Shown: positions 1-7,024, numbered from the stretch's first letter. The stretch: 64,000 nt of DNA from Anaeromassilibacillus sp. An250 (GCF_002159845.1 NZ_NFJK01000006.1:62001-126000), one strand, 5' to 3'. Notes: generated by a model not told the origin, from the sequence alone. Numbers and translations: made by a program.

Positions 1-185
1 TAGATTTCCGCAAAAACAAGGACGCCGCCCGGCTGCACGAGATGCTCTGGGCCTGGAGGGAACAGGCCGCCAAGCTGGAGGCCGGAGAGATCTCCCAGGA
101 GGAGTACGACCGCTGGCGTTACCACTATCCGGAGTACGACAGCAGCCAGATCTGCGCCAAGGTGCCGCCGGAGGGTCTGATCTGA
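1..185 (+). CDS. XRE-family regulator, C-terminal part only
   Basis: The reading frame is open from base 3 to TGA at 183-185, giving about 60 residues. The sequence (RKNKDAARLHEML...GEIS.EEYDRWRYHYPEYD) matches the C-terminal tail of the regulator at 7140-7628 almost residue for residue. The bases after the stop are also conserved between the two (a shared stretch beginning CTCTCACTTGTAGGCCACGG). The N-terminal DNA-binding domain is upstream of the window. By analogy with the copies in A and B it would control the excisionase-integrase promoter of element C. Partial by position, not obviously broken. Confidence 0.8.
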   Translation, partial: DFRKNKDAARLHEMLWAWREQAAKLEAGEISQEEYDRWRYHYPEYDSSQICAKVPPEGLI

Positions 186-262
186 ACCTCTCACTTGTAG
201 GCCACGGGAAAGGCCATTTGTTGCACAAAAATAGAAAATTCAGATAAATGAGGGCAAAATAA

Positions 263-302
263 AAAAGGTCTAACTGATTAGCAAAAATCAGTTAGACCTT
301 TT
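263..302 (+). terminator. Terminator after the element C regulator
   Basis: A perfect 16-bp stem (263-278 with 287-302, core GGTCTAACTGAT) with A-rich and T-rich flanks works in both directions. The same arrangement, with related sequence, follows the regulator gene in element A (8367-8412). Confidence 0.85.
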
Positions 303-391
303 ACTTATGAATAAAAAGATGAGGATTTTCAGGCTACTCGCAAGCCACCCGATTTTTCTTTTCAAACTCAATAAATCGGGATTTGACGAGT

Positions 392-409
392 GCTATCAAT
401 CTGCTATCA
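392..409. repeat. Heptamer pair GCTATCA, probable integrase arm site of element C
   Basis: GCTATCA occurs at 392-398 and 403-409, an 11-bp period, about 70 bp before the core site at 479. The spacing pattern matches the heptamer pairs at the right ends of A and B. The arm-site role is inferred from position and from the two-site architecture of Tn916/lambda-type integrases. Confidence 0.6.
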
Positions 410-478
410 AATGGGGATTTGAAAAATCAAAAAGTCAGTATTTTCAAGGGTTTGCGGGCCCTCATATCCACTTTTTGC

Positions 479-491
479 TTATTCCCACTCG
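479..491. repeat. Attachment core between elements C and A
   Basis: TTATTCCCACTCG differs by one base from TCATTCCCACTCG at 8506 and 16551. It lies about 8.03 kb from the next copy, which itself lies 8.045 kb from the copy in the guaA-like gene. Confidence 0.75.
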
Positions 492-564
492 CTCCTGTCA
501 GAAGTTTTCTAAGCAGATTTGCTTATGGGATTTAGCTCAGAGTATTGGTATTCTTTTCATTATT

Positions 565-590
565 CAGATAGTAGAGGCTATCTGATTTTT
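565..590 (+). terminator. Hairpin with T-run at the left end of element A
   Basis: CAGATAG (565-571) pairs with CTATCTG (578-584) and is followed by ATTTTTT. It would stop plus-strand transcription entering A from element C and lies just outside the left heptamer pair. Confidence 0.6.
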
Positions 591-591
591 T

Positions 592-609
592 GTTGCCATG
601 ATGTTGCCA
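592..609. repeat. Heptamer pair GTTGCCA, left arm site of element A
   Basis: GTTGCCA occurs at 592-598 and 603-609 (11-bp period), about 100 bp inside the left core site. The identical pair recurs at the right end of A (8430-8447). Confidence 0.75.
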
Positions 610-617
610 CCAAGAGT

Positions 618-986
618 TTATTGATTCAGCCACTCATTTAACGAAAGCGATGACCACCCTCCTGCAGGAGTTGCAGGCCTTGCTGGTCTTGCAGGACGAG
701 CTGGCCGGGCAGGCTGGGCAGGTCTCGCATGTCGCGCTGCTCTTGCAGGGCGTGCCGGTCTTGCCTTTCCATGTAACGATCCATTGTTACTCCATGCAAA
801 CACTTTGCCATTTGTATCATAACAGACAGTACCCTCTATCGGCCCTAACCAATTTCCAGAACAACTTGACCAAATATGATTAGAAGAGATATATGCGATC
901 CATTGCATATCCGTATCAAAAATATTTTTGCTTGGATCTAACCATGCTATCAAATTACAATCTTTATCAAATAATGGATATAACAT
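618..986 (-). CDS. Small protein with globular N-terminus and Ala-Arg-Pro repeat tail (beta-flower-like)
   Basis: The product is 122 residues. Residues 1-70 are globular, rich in aromatic residues and glycine (MLYPLFDKDC, NIFDTDMQWIAYI), and resemble from memory the '4-fold beta-flower' family; that match is unverified. Residues about 74-109 are a low-complexity Ala-Arg-Pro repeat, followed by a short tail. The start at 986 is chosen because AAAGGAAAG precedes it; an upstream in-frame start lacks such a site. It follows the TIR gene by 28 bp on the same strand, so the two are almost certainly cotranscribed. Function unknown; the TIR partner suggests a sensor, ligand-binding or immunity role. 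Confidence 0.65.
   Translation of the reverse strand: MLYPLFDKDCNLIAWLDPSKNIFDTDMQWIAYISSNHIWSSCSGNWLGPIEGTVCYDTNGKVFAWSNNGSLHGKARPARPARAARHARPAQPARPARPARPARPATPAGGWSSLSLNEWLNQ
660..767 (-). repeat. 9-bp-period repeat coding for the Ala-Arg-Pro tail
   Basis: About eleven degenerate 9-bp units encode Ala-Arg-Pro triplets. Base composition is much more GC-rich than the surrounding AT-rich cargo. Such tracts can change length by slippage. Confidence 0.7.
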
Positions 987-1014
987 TTTAGCTTTCCTTT
1001 CTATCTGCCGCAAG

Positions 1015-1788
1015 TTATGCAGTTTGAATTAAGTTTGCTATTTCTGTAGCAATCTCATCAATAGTATTGATGGCCGTATTACGGGCCAATTTGTCCGCTA
1101 GCGAAGGGCTGAAATCAATTACTTCTTTTTTAGTAATATTGTGCCAAATAGGAAGCAAAATTTGTTCTCCAGATATAGCTTTGGTAATAATTCCGTCCAA
1201 CTCATAATTGGTCCAACCCTTTTTGATAAAATCTTTAGAAACAACCACAATACCAAAACGGCTGTTTGCCAAACCTTTATCGATTTTTCTTCTAAGGCTA
1301 TCACCAATTTTCATTTCAAACTCATCATACCATACTTTTATTCCTTTGTCTCGCAAAGCGTTCGCCAACGGGCGCACTACCTCATCTTTATCTTCCGATG
1401 CATGAGATATAAATACATCGTATTCTGGATCCATATCAACATCAAAATCTATTCCTAATCCACGATTGTGTACTAGAGAGGGAACCGAAGATAATGGTTG
1501 CTGTTTAATTGTCGGCAATGCAGGGGGCAATACACGCACAGAACTTTTAACATTACCTCCTAGCCCTCTTAAATCAATCGCTATATGCCAGTGACTAGAA
1601 TGTGATGTTTTTAAACGAATTGGTGATTGTTTAGCAAGACCGCCAATATAGCGGTAGCGCCTACCATTTTTGTAGTTGCTAAAATTAGCGGAATCGAGCA
1701 GTTGCACATTTGCAGCATTTCCCTGCAGATATATTTCAACAATACGCCCCTGTTCAAGGGTGCCTAAATCATAGTGTGTAAAATTCAA
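1015..1788 (-). CDS. DUF1883-TIR domain protein, probable NAD-cleaving defence effector
   Basis: The product is 257 residues. Residues 1-88 match the DUF1883 family (NFTHYDLGTLEQGR..., HWHIAIDLRGL). Residues about 122-257 are a TIR domain: YDVFISHASED (beta A and box 1), KVWYDEFEMKIGDS, and WTNYEL, whose glutamate (about E196) is in the position of the catalytic Glu of NAD-cleaving TIR proteins. No signal peptide or membrane segment is seen. The TTG start at 1788 is chosen because GAGGAG sits 7 bases upstream and the DUF1883 domain begins there. It directly follows a remnant DNA methylase gene and precedes the small repeat protein. Prokaryotic TIR proteins of this type commonly deplete NAD during phage infection; that role here is inference. 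Confidence 0.85.
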   Translation of the reverse strand: MNFTHYDLGTLEQGRIVEIYLQGNAANVQLLDSANFSNYKNGRRYRYIGGLAKQSPIRLKTSHSSHWHIAIDLRGLGGNVKSSVRVLPPALPTIKQQPLSSVPSLVHNRGLGIDFDVDMDPEYDVFISHASEDKDEVVRPLANALRDKGIKVWYDEFEMKIGDSLRRKIDKGLANSRFGIVVVSKDFIKKGWTNYELDGIITKAISGEQILLPIWHNITKKEVIDFSPSLADKLARNTAINTIDEIATEIANLIQTA

Positions 1789-1803
1789 AATATCACTCCT
1801 CAA

Positions 1804-2155
1804 TTATTTCCTTGGCCCTAAAAACTTGTCCCCGTTCAAATGAATCATATGATCCGGCATATCAGCGATCCAAACTTCTGTTTTCCAAGCGAGTGTCTCA
1901 GAAAACTTGTTAAATCTCTTTTATTTCCGAAAAAGATTGCAAACGCTCCAATAATGCAATTGAAAGTATTCCAGAACCAGCACCAGGATCAAGGATTGAG
2001 AGAGCCTGACACCCATTAGGAATTTCAAATAACCCAGCCATAAAAACAGCAGTTTCCTTACTTGTAAAGAATTGGCCATATTTCTTGCGCTGGCTTTTCG
2101 GCATATGGTCAATATATTCTGTTGTTGCCCTAATTGCAAAGTCAAGCATGCTCAT
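1804..2155 (-). pseudogene. Deleted N6-adenine DNA methylase gene
   Basis: The N-terminal part (2155-1910, about 80 codons) carries KKYGQFFTSKETA and the SAM-binding motif I DPGAGSG typical of Eco57I/HsdM-like adenine methylases, then stops at 1910-1912. In another frame, 1804-1912 encodes an in-register C-terminal-like tail ([19 protein letters not shown]...LGPRK) that ends at 1804. Full-length relatives are several hundred residues, so the catalytic middle including the NPPY region is gone, consistent with an internal deletion plus frame change. The start overlaps the end of the upstream HTH gene. It is a decayed restriction-modification gene next to an intact TIR gene. Confidence 0.75.
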
Positions 2156-2354
2156 GATTCGTAAACTCCATAATTTCATCGATACCGCAGTCTAAAGCCA
2201 CACAAATTTTATATAGGCTCTCCATTGATACGAATTCATTTTTTCCCATCTTCGCTAAGACATTAAAGCTAATGCCTGCGGCATCTTTCAAGTCCGAGCG
2301 TTTCATCTTTTTGTCGATGAGAATTTTCCAAAGTCTATCATAAGATACCGGCAT
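2142..2354 (-). CDS. Small XRE/Cro-type HTH regulator of the TIR operon
   Basis: The product is 70 residues, essentially one HTH domain (MPVSYDRLWKILIDKKMKRS, GISFNVLAKMGKNE, LYKICVALDCGIDEIM). This family often sits in front of DNA methylase genes in Firmicutes. The start at 2354 is set by GGAGAAG about 6 bases upstream; longer in-frame starts would lie on the -10 region. Its stop overlaps the methylase start. A promoter (2386-2414) and a perfect 9-bp inverted repeat (2416-2441) lie just upstream, which suggests it acts like a controller protein of a restriction system. Confidence 0.8.
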   Translation of the reverse strand: MPVSYDRLWKILIDKKMKRSDLKDAAGISFNVLAKMGKNEFVSMESLYKICVALDCGIDEIMEFTNHEHA

Positions 2355-2385
2355 TGCTACTTCTCCATTCATGTGCGGATAAGTA

Positions 2386-2414
2386 ATTATATCATAAAAC
2401 ACACGATACCTCAA
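2386..2414 (-). promoter_or_regulatory. Promoter of the HTH-methylase-TIR operon
   Basis: On the minus strand TTGAGG, 17-bp spacer, TATAAT. The -10 hexamer is 32 bases before the chosen HTH start. Confidence 0.75.
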
Positions 2415-2415
2415 G

Positions 2416-2441
2416 ATTGCCTCACGAAAACATGAGGCAAT
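2416..2441. promoter_or_regulatory. Inverted repeat operator candidate upstream of the TIR operon
   Basis: ATTGCCTCA (2416-2424) and TGAGGCAAT (2433-2441) form a perfect inverted repeat with an 8-bp spacer, abutting the -35 box. This is the usual place for a controller-protein box. Binding by the adjacent HTH protein is inference. Confidence 0.6.
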
Positions 2442-2464
2442 TTCTAGCCAAATGGCGTACGTAA

Positions 2465-2929
2465 TTATATAGCGACTTGTCTCAATACGGTTACTTGAAT
2501 ACAGTTTTTCTGTTGTCTCTTCTGTGCATATTCAACCAGCTCCCGCGCATTGCTGGCGGGGTGCCAGGCATAGGCGATGAGATAGTCTACATGATCCACA
2601 ACATAGCGGTTTGCTCTCACGATTGCAACCTTGCGCGGAACGCTTTCCATCCCTGGCGGATAGAATGTTCCGTCAAATCCTTCTATCATTGGAATGGGCC
2701 TCTCTGCTGGATGGTATGGCAGCAGCAAAATGAGTCTCACCTCTGGGTAGAAACGCTTTGCTTCTTTGACTGCTGACGCTGCAAGACGGTCAAATCCGCC
2801 GTAGTGGCCAACGATAAATTCTGTAACGCCATATTCCAAAATGTGCTGCTCCACAGCCGCATACAATGCCGGATAAATCTCTTCTGATGCCTCTCGGTGT
2901 CCGATAAAGAAACAGCTTTTTCCGCCCAA
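2465..2929 (-). CDS. SLOG-family protein (DUF1273/YpsA-like)
   Basis: The product is 154 residues with a Rossmann-like SLOG fold: CFFIGHREAS at the N-terminus, FIVGHYGGFDRLAASAVKEA in the middle and VDYLIAYAWHPASNARELVE near the end. SLOG proteins bind nucleotides or nucleotide-derived ligands, and several are linked to phage defence or stress signalling. The TTG start at 2929 is preceded by AGGAGG at suitable spacing. It is transcribed divergently from the XRE gene at 3046. Its cofactor and role are not visible from sequence. Confidence 0.75.
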   Translation of the reverse strand: MGGKSCFFIGHREASEEIYPALYAAVEQHILEYGVTEFIVGHYGGFDRLAASAVKEAKRFYPEVRLILLLPYHPAERPIPMIEGFDGTFYPPGMESVPRKVAIVRANRYVVDHVDYLIAYAWHPASNARELVEYAQKRQQKNCIQVTVLRQVAI

Positions 2930-2965
2930 ATTTCCCCCTCCTTTGTAGTTGTGTTTATCGTTAAA

Positions 2966-2994
2966 ATTATACGATATAAATGATTAAATCACAA
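2966..2994 (-). promoter_or_regulatory. Promoter of the SLOG gene
   Basis: Minus strand TTGTGA (2989-2994), 17-bp spacer, TATAAT (2966-2971). A TATAAT at 3008-3013 on the plus strand may serve the divergent XRE gene, but no good -35 box accompanies it. Confidence 0.65.
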
Positions 2995-3045
2995 CGATTT
3001 ATCAAAGTATAATTTACGAAGAACACAAGCAAGGGAGTGATGCAG

Positions 3046-3351
3046 GTGAAGGATATTCTCTCGGTTATAACCGCGTATCGAGAGGAGCGGGGCTGGACAG
3101 AGTATCAGCTTGCAGAACGCTCCGGTTTACCACAATCTACGATCTCCTCATGGTATCGTAAGAACATGGTTCCTACCATTCCATCTCTGGAGAAAATCTG
3201 CACAGCTTTTGGCATTACACTGTCTCAGCTATTTGCCGAAGAAGATGCACCTGTTTCCTTGACTGAGGCGCAGAAAAAGCTTCTGGAACGCTGGTCAAGA
3301 TTGAGCGAAGAACAGCAAGCTGTTGTATTTGCTTTGATTGATAAGATGTAA
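3046..3351 (+). CDS. XRE-family HTH regulator
   Basis: About 101 residues. The HTH spans roughly residues 5-60 (YREERGWTEYQLAERSGLPQ, STISSWYRKN), followed by a short helical tail (LTEAQKKLLERWSRLSEEQQ). The GTG start at 3046 is preferred because AAGGGAG lies 8 bases upstream; ATG at 3040 would be only two bases from that site. It is divergent from the SLOG gene and ends in a strong terminator, so it may control the shared intergenic region. Target unknown. Confidence 0.75.
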   Translation: MKDILSVITAYREERGWTEYQLAERSGLPQSTISSWYRKNMVPTIPSLEKICTAFGITLSQLFAEEDAPVSLTEAQKKLLERWSRLSEEQQAVVFALIDKM

Positions 3352-3400
3352 AAAATCCGCCAGAGACGCATTTTTTAGAATGCTGCTTCTGGCGGATTTT
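3352..3400. terminator. Bidirectional terminator
   Basis: A 13-bp stem (3352-3364 with 3388-3400, AAAATCCGCCAGA) with T-runs on both strands separates the convergent XRE gene and DUF6061-like gene. Confidence 0.85.
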
Positions 3401-3408
3401 ATTTCTTG

Positions 3409-3654
3409 TCAACCTAATGGAGTTTTATTTGTCACAACCTTTAGATATAGTTCCGGCTCACCATTCAAAATTAGTTCGGCATAGGCCAGGGGATCGTTGT
3501 AGATCAGCCAGTCCAGCTCCGACCGCTGGTACATACTGTTTGCTAGTTCGTTCTCCACGGCCGTGCAGTCGATGGAGAGCAGCGTCCCGTCATCCAGGCG
3601 CAGCTCCACGCAGGCGGTATCCAGGTTAAACTCACAGGACAAAATCTTTCTCAT
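3409..3654 (-). CDS. Small DUF6061-like protein
   Basis: The product is 81 residues (MRKILSCEFNLDTACVELRL, DDGTLLSIDCTAVENELAN). It resembles a short protein family common in Firmicutes integrative elements, recalled as DUF6061; this is not verified. The start at 3654 is set by GGGAGG 8 bases upstream; a longer frame continues upstream without a ribosome site. No enzyme motif or membrane segment is seen. Function unknown. Confidence 0.6.
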   Translation of the reverse strand: MRKILSCEFNLDTACVELRLDDGTLLSIDCTAVENELANSMYQRSELDWLIYNDPLAYAELILNGEPELYLKVVTNKTPLG

Positions 3655-3735
3655 AGTCGTTACCTCCCAATACTTGAATTTTGATTGATTTTCCGCAGCG
3701 GCACAAGGGCCGTTTCGGTTGTTTTTAGATACAGG

Positions 3736-3776
3736 CAAGCAATGCTTGTGGCTATCCACTTGCCACAAACTGCTTG
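3736..3776. other. Imperfect inverted repeat, oriT candidate of element A
   Basis: CAAGCA..TTGTGGC (3736-3752) faces GCCACAA..TGCTTG (3762-3776). The 408-bp gap 3655-4062 holds no gene; it contains this repeat, shorter hairpins and the 9-bp repeat array. The oriT role is a guess from the presence of a MobC-like gene in the element. Confidence 0.3.
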
Positions 3777-3986
3777 TTGAGGGCAGCGCCCCCAAGCCCC
3801 TTCTGAACACAGAATTTCATTCTGTGGCTGCGCGTTCTCCGAACGCTTTTTGTCTGTATCCAGTGCCCTGTTTTGGGGCATAGGGTGTCTTGAGTCGCGA
3901 CATCCTATGGTACTTTTAGGGTGCCCTAAAATGGGGTACCCTCCTTGAAGATGGGATGGCAAAACACCACCCCAGTTTTTCGTTCC

Positions 3987-4059
3987 GCGACGGTGGCGAC
4001 GGTCGCAACGGTGCTGGGAGTACCCCTCAAAACACCGTCGCGACCGTTGCGAGCGTCGC
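3987..4059. repeat. Three 9-bp repeats facing three inverted 9-bp repeats (element A)
   Basis: GCGACGGTG, GCGACGGTC, GCAACGGTG (3987-4013), 19-bp spacer, then CACCGTCGC, GACCGTTGC, GAGCGTCGC (4033-4059). The second set is the inverted counterpart of the first. It ends 3 bp from the stop codon of the RepA-like gene. Element B has the same layout with a different 9-mer at 12811-12894. Confidence 0.85.
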
Positions 4060-4062
4060 GCT

Positions 4063-5238
4063 TTACTCGATTACTTCAAACGCGGGTGCTTCCACCACCA
4101 TGTAAGTCAGCCGGATACGCCGTCCGGCGTGTTTGGTTCTGTTCTCGTACTTCACCTGATGTTCTTCCAGCAAGCGGCTGGCATTCACATTCAAATGCTT
4201 GGTGAGCCTGTTCACCACCATATTCGTTTGAATCGCTTGGGCCAGCTCGGTGGGACTGCCTTCCCATTCCCGGTTGTCAGCAGACGCAATTTTTGCCACG
4301 GCTTCCAGCACTGGGTCCGGAGGCTGCTTCCAAAGCTCATTCTCTGCATGGTCGAGACCCCAAACCAGGTTCTCTTGGTCTTTGCTCAGATACAGCCGCT
4401 GATCCGGCTGGTCTCTGCCCACCACCTCCAGAGTGGCCTTGCTATCCGTCCGTTTCTCCTTCTGCATCAGGAGCGCACCATCCGCACAGCCCAGCAAGCC
4501 CGTGGTGCCGGAAATCATTTCAAAGCTATCTCCCGCAGGTTGCTTTCTGGTGTGGTGGACAATCAGGACGCAGACACCATATCGGTCAGCAAATTGCTTC
4601 AGCTTGCCGATCACCTCATAGTCGCTGGAGTAGCTGTAGCTATCGCTCACTGCCTCCCGGACTTTTTGCAGGGTATCCACGATAATCAGCTTGGTATCAC
4701 TGTGTTCCCGAACAAACTTTTCCAGCTGTTCATCCAGGCCACCACCGATCATCTTGGCGCTGGTGGCAAAATGCAGGGAGCTTGTTCCCTCCACTCCGAA
4801 CATTCGGAACATCCGGCGCTGTAAACGGCTCTCGTCATCCTCCAACGCCAGGTAGAGAACAGTTCCCTGATGGGTCTTGTAGCCCCACAGGTCTTGCCCG
4901 GTACTGACATGGTGGGCGATTTGCGCCACCAGGAAGGACTTGCCGATTTTGGGCGCTCCGGCAAGGATGTACGCTCCTGTATAGAGCAGGTTCTCAATCA
5001 CCGCAGACTTACCCTCAAACACATTATCCATCAGCTCGTCCAAGGTCACAGTATGCAGGCAGGCTGGGTCACTCATGCGGCGCATCTTCCGGTAAAGTTC
5101 CTCCAAATCTCTTTCGGGGGAATTGCTTTTTTCGTCCGGGTCTGGTATAGTGGTCTTGGAATTTTGAGCGATTGACTGCCCATCATCTGCGCCAACAGAT
5201 GAGCCCTGGGCGGTCATTTTCTTTTTATCATCGGTCAT
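4063..5238 (-). CDS. RepA-like AAA ATPase/helicase of element A
   Basis: The product is 391 residues. A RecA-fold ATPase domain covers about residues 65-290: Walker A GAPKIGKS, acidic motif LALEDDESRLQRR, Walker B LIIVDTLQ, and IVHHTRKQ. The C-terminal 90 residues look like a winged-helix region. The family includes plasmid RepA hexameric helicases and ATPases of mobile elements. The start at 5238 is chosen for GGAGGA 8 bases upstream; it overlaps the end of the MobC-like gene. The 9-bp repeat array lies just past the stop. A clear homologue is at 12890-14044. Likely role: replication or maintenance of the excised element. Confidence 0.8.
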   Translation of the reverse strand: MTDDKKKMTAQGSSVGADDGQSIAQNSKTTIPDPDEKSNSPERDLEELYRKMRRMSDPACLHTVTLDELMDNVFEGKSAVIENLLYTGAYILAGAPKIGKSFLVAQIAHHVSTGQDLWGYKTHQGTVLYLALEDDESRLQRRMFRMFGVEGTSSLHFATSAKMIGGGLDEQLEKFVREHSDTKLIIVDTLQKVREAVSDSYSYSSDYEVIGKLKQFADRYGVCVLIVHHTRKQPAGDSFEMISGTTGLLGCADGALLMQKEKRTDSKATLEVVGRDQPDQRLYLSKDQENLVWGLDHAENELWKQPPDPVLEAVAKIASADNREWEGSPTELAQAIQTNMVVNRLTKHLNVNASRLLEEHQVKYENRTKHAGRRIRLTYMVVEAPAFEVIE

Positions 5239-5563
5239 AGGCAAAGTCCTCCTGCATTCCGTTCATAATGGTGGCGATCATCTGGATGGTGTCCAACAGC
5301 TCATCGTTTACGCCCTGTCCAGCTTCGATCCTGCGCAGCTCGTCCAGCACAGCGGCCAGCTGGTCCCGCAGCGCTTTATAGACCCTGGGATTGCCTTGGA
5401 CCACCACATCCCGGCAGAGCAGCCGACGGATGATATAATCTTGCTTGGTCAGGCCGGTGAGCTTCACCGCCGTTTCGATCTGAGCGTCCTCCTCCGGGGA
5501 GACCCGGAAGGCCACGGTCTTGTTTCTCCAACGGTTGTGCTTGTCCAAATTCTTTGCTGACAT
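5228..5563 (-). CDS. MobC/NikA-like ribbon-helix-helix mobilization protein (element A)
   Basis: The product is 111 residues. The N-terminal half has the RHH pattern with NKTVAFRVSPEEDAQI followed by LTGLTKQDYIIRRLL; the C-terminus is helical (LAAVLDELRRIEAGQ). Such proteins bind oriT as relaxosome accessory factors. It sits between the integrase and the RepA-like gene, overlapping the latter by 11 bp. The homologue in element B is 14048-14368. In A there is no relaxase to pair with. Confidence 0.75.
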   Translation of the reverse strand: MSAKNLDKHNRWRNKTVAFRVSPEEDAQIETAVKLTGLTKQDYIIRRLLCRDVVVQGNPRVYKALRDQLAAVLDELRRIEAGQGVNDELLDTIQMIATIMNGMQEDFAYDR

Positions 5564-5565
5564 TT

Positions 5566-6639
5566 TTAATTGCCCCTTTCCATGTTCAATTTGTCTGCCA
5601 TTTCCGCCTGCTTGGACGGAAACAGGTGTGCGTAGTTGTAAGTGATGTCAATGCTCTCATGGCCCACCCGGTCCGCGATGGCCGTGGCAGAGAACCCCAT
5701 GTCGATCAGAAGTGAAACCGCGCTGTGACGAATATCGTGGATTCTGATACGCGGTACGCCCGCTTCTTTGGCTCCCCGGTCCATCTCCCGGTGGAGATAA
5801 CTCTTGGTGACGGTGAACATCCGGTCATCCGGCCCGATGCCGTAAAGCATTTTGATGTAATCCTGGATTTCCTCAGCCAGAAATTGCGGCATGGTGATGA
5901 CCCGATTGCTCTTTTCCGTCTTGGGGGTGGTAATCAGGTCCTCGCCGTTCAGACGCTGATAGGACTTGTTGATAGACACGGTGCGCTTCTCAAAGTCAAA
6001 GTCCGCCGGGGTCAGGGCCAGCAGCTCCCCCTCCCGGATACCGCACCAGTAGAGCATCTCAAAGGCGTAGAAGGATAGCGGCTTGTCCATCATCACCTCG
6101 GCAAATTTCAGGTACTGCTCCTTGGTCCAGAACATCATCTCCCGGTTTTTCTTTTTGCCCATGCTGCCCGCCTTCTTGCAGGGATTCTCCCGGAGGTTGT
6201 AGTACCGAACCGCGTGGTTGAAGATGGCGCTGAGCTGGTTGTGGACCGTTTTCAGGTACACCGGAGAGTAGGGCTTACCATTCTCGTCCTTGTGGTTCAG
6301 CATCTCGTTCTGCCAAGTGATAATCTGCTGGGCAGTGATGTTACACATTTTCAGCTTGCCGAAGTAGGGTAGCAGCTTGGTGCGGATGATGTGATCCTTG
6401 GTGGCCCAGGTGTTTTCCTTGAGCCGGGTCTTCATATCCGCCGTGTAGAGATCCACGAAGCTCTTAAAGGTCATGTCCAGATCAGCGCTGGTCTTGTTGA
6501 GCTGTTCGCGCTCCCAGGCTTGTGCCTCCCGTTTGGTCTTGAAGCCCCGCTTCTGGGTCTGCTTGCGCTCGCCGTTCCAGTCAGTGTAGCGGTAGACCGC
6601 CCGCCAGGTGTTTGTCTTTTCTTCCTTATAGACTGCCAT
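5566..6639 (-). CDS. Tyrosine integrase of element A (Tn916-type)
   Basis: The product is 357 residues. N-terminal arm-binding domain about 1-60 (MAVYKEEKTNTWRAVYRY), core-binding SAM-like domain about 65-170, catalytic domain with R in CGIREGELLAL, HDIRHS, VGHESIDIT and the tyrosine in YNYAHLFP. The start at 6639 has GGAGGG upstream. It is probably cotranscribed with the excisionase-like gene from the promoter at 7003-7031. It is closely similar to the element B integrase in the core and catalytic domains, less so in the arm-binding N-terminus, which fits their different heptamer sites. Confidence 0.92.
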   Translation of the reverse strand: MAVYKEEKTNTWRAVYRYTDWNGERKQTQKRGFKTKREAQAWEREQLNKTSADLDMTFKSFVDLYTADMKTRLKENTWATKDHIIRTKLLPYFGKLKMCNITAQQIITWQNEMLNHKDENGKPYSPVYLKTVHNQLSAIFNHAVRYYNLRENPCKKAGSMGKKKNREMMFWTKEQYLKFAEVMMDKPLSFYAFEMLYWCGIREGELLALTPADFDFEKRTVSINKSYQRLNGEDLITTPKTEKSNRVITMPQFLAEEIQDYIKMLYGIGPDDRMFTVTKSYLHREMDRGAKEAGVPRIRIHDIRHSAVSLLIDMGFSATAIADRVGHESIDITYNYAHLFPSKQAEMADKLNMERGN

Positions 6640-6641
6640 GA

Positions 6642-6836
6642 TTAGCCCTCCTTTCCCGTCTTGCCATAGCAAAACTTCTCCATGAAAAAGTTCCGATTGA
6701 CCCGCCCGGAGATGGTCAGATAGCCCTTCTCACGGAGTTCGGCGTTGAGCTTGTGGATCACCTTGTAGGCGTGGGACTTGGAGATGCCCAGCTCCTGGGC
6801 CACTTCCTCCACGCGCATAAAGTTTTGTGCCTGCAT
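6642..6836 (-). CDS. Excisionase-like small HTH protein (element A)
   Basis: The product is 64 residues with a MerR/Xis-like winged HTH (NFMRVEEVAQELGISKSHAY, KVIHKLNAELREKGY). The start at 6836 is set by AAGGAAGG upstream; a GTG 9 bp earlier is possible. It stops 2 bp before the integrase start, as expected for xis-int pairs. Element B's counterpart is 15462-15650. Confidence 0.75.
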   Translation of the reverse strand: MQAQNFMRVEEVAQELGISKSHAYKVIHKLNAELREKGYLTISGRVNRNFFMEKFCYGKTGKEG

Positions 6837-6977
6837 TGAAAACACCTTCCTTTCTTCTTTGATGGCTGCTGCAGCTGGATATTGTGTCCCATAAATGCCT
6901 CCTCACCTTCGTCCGCCACTTTTTCCCGCGATGTATAACCGGGGGATTGCGGCAGTTCTTTTTCATTTATTGATTCT

Positions 6978-7024
6978 AAGCTATTATGCTTAGTCTATTG
7001 TCATTATACTAAGCATAATAGCTT
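6978..7024. promoter_or_regulatory. Operator inverted repeat in the xis-int promoter of element A
   Basis: AAGCTATTATGCTTAG (6978-6993) and CTAAGCATAATAGCTT (7009-7024) are perfect 16-bp arms. The second arm fills the spacer of the xis-int promoter and the first lies just downstream of the -10 box. A partial half-site CTAAGCAT also lies in the regulator's own promoter spacer. The likely binder is the adjacent XRE protein. Confidence 0.8.

Larger units (their letters stand above)
1..491. mobile_element. Right end of integrative element C (partial)
   Basis: This is the distal end of a third element lying before element A. It contains the 3' end of an XRE regulator gene, a terminator hairpin, a heptamer pair (392-409) and a core site (479-491). 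The same order occurs at the right ends of A and B. The left end is outside the window. The link to the same element family rests on the close match of the regulator C-terminus and its downstream sequence to 7441-7668. Confidence 0.75.

Noticed and set aside
307-585. Open frame of 92 codons on the plus strand across the element C/A junction
   Set aside because: It runs through the heptamer pair and the core site, has no ribosome site of note and no family resemblance; the segment is explained by recombination sites.
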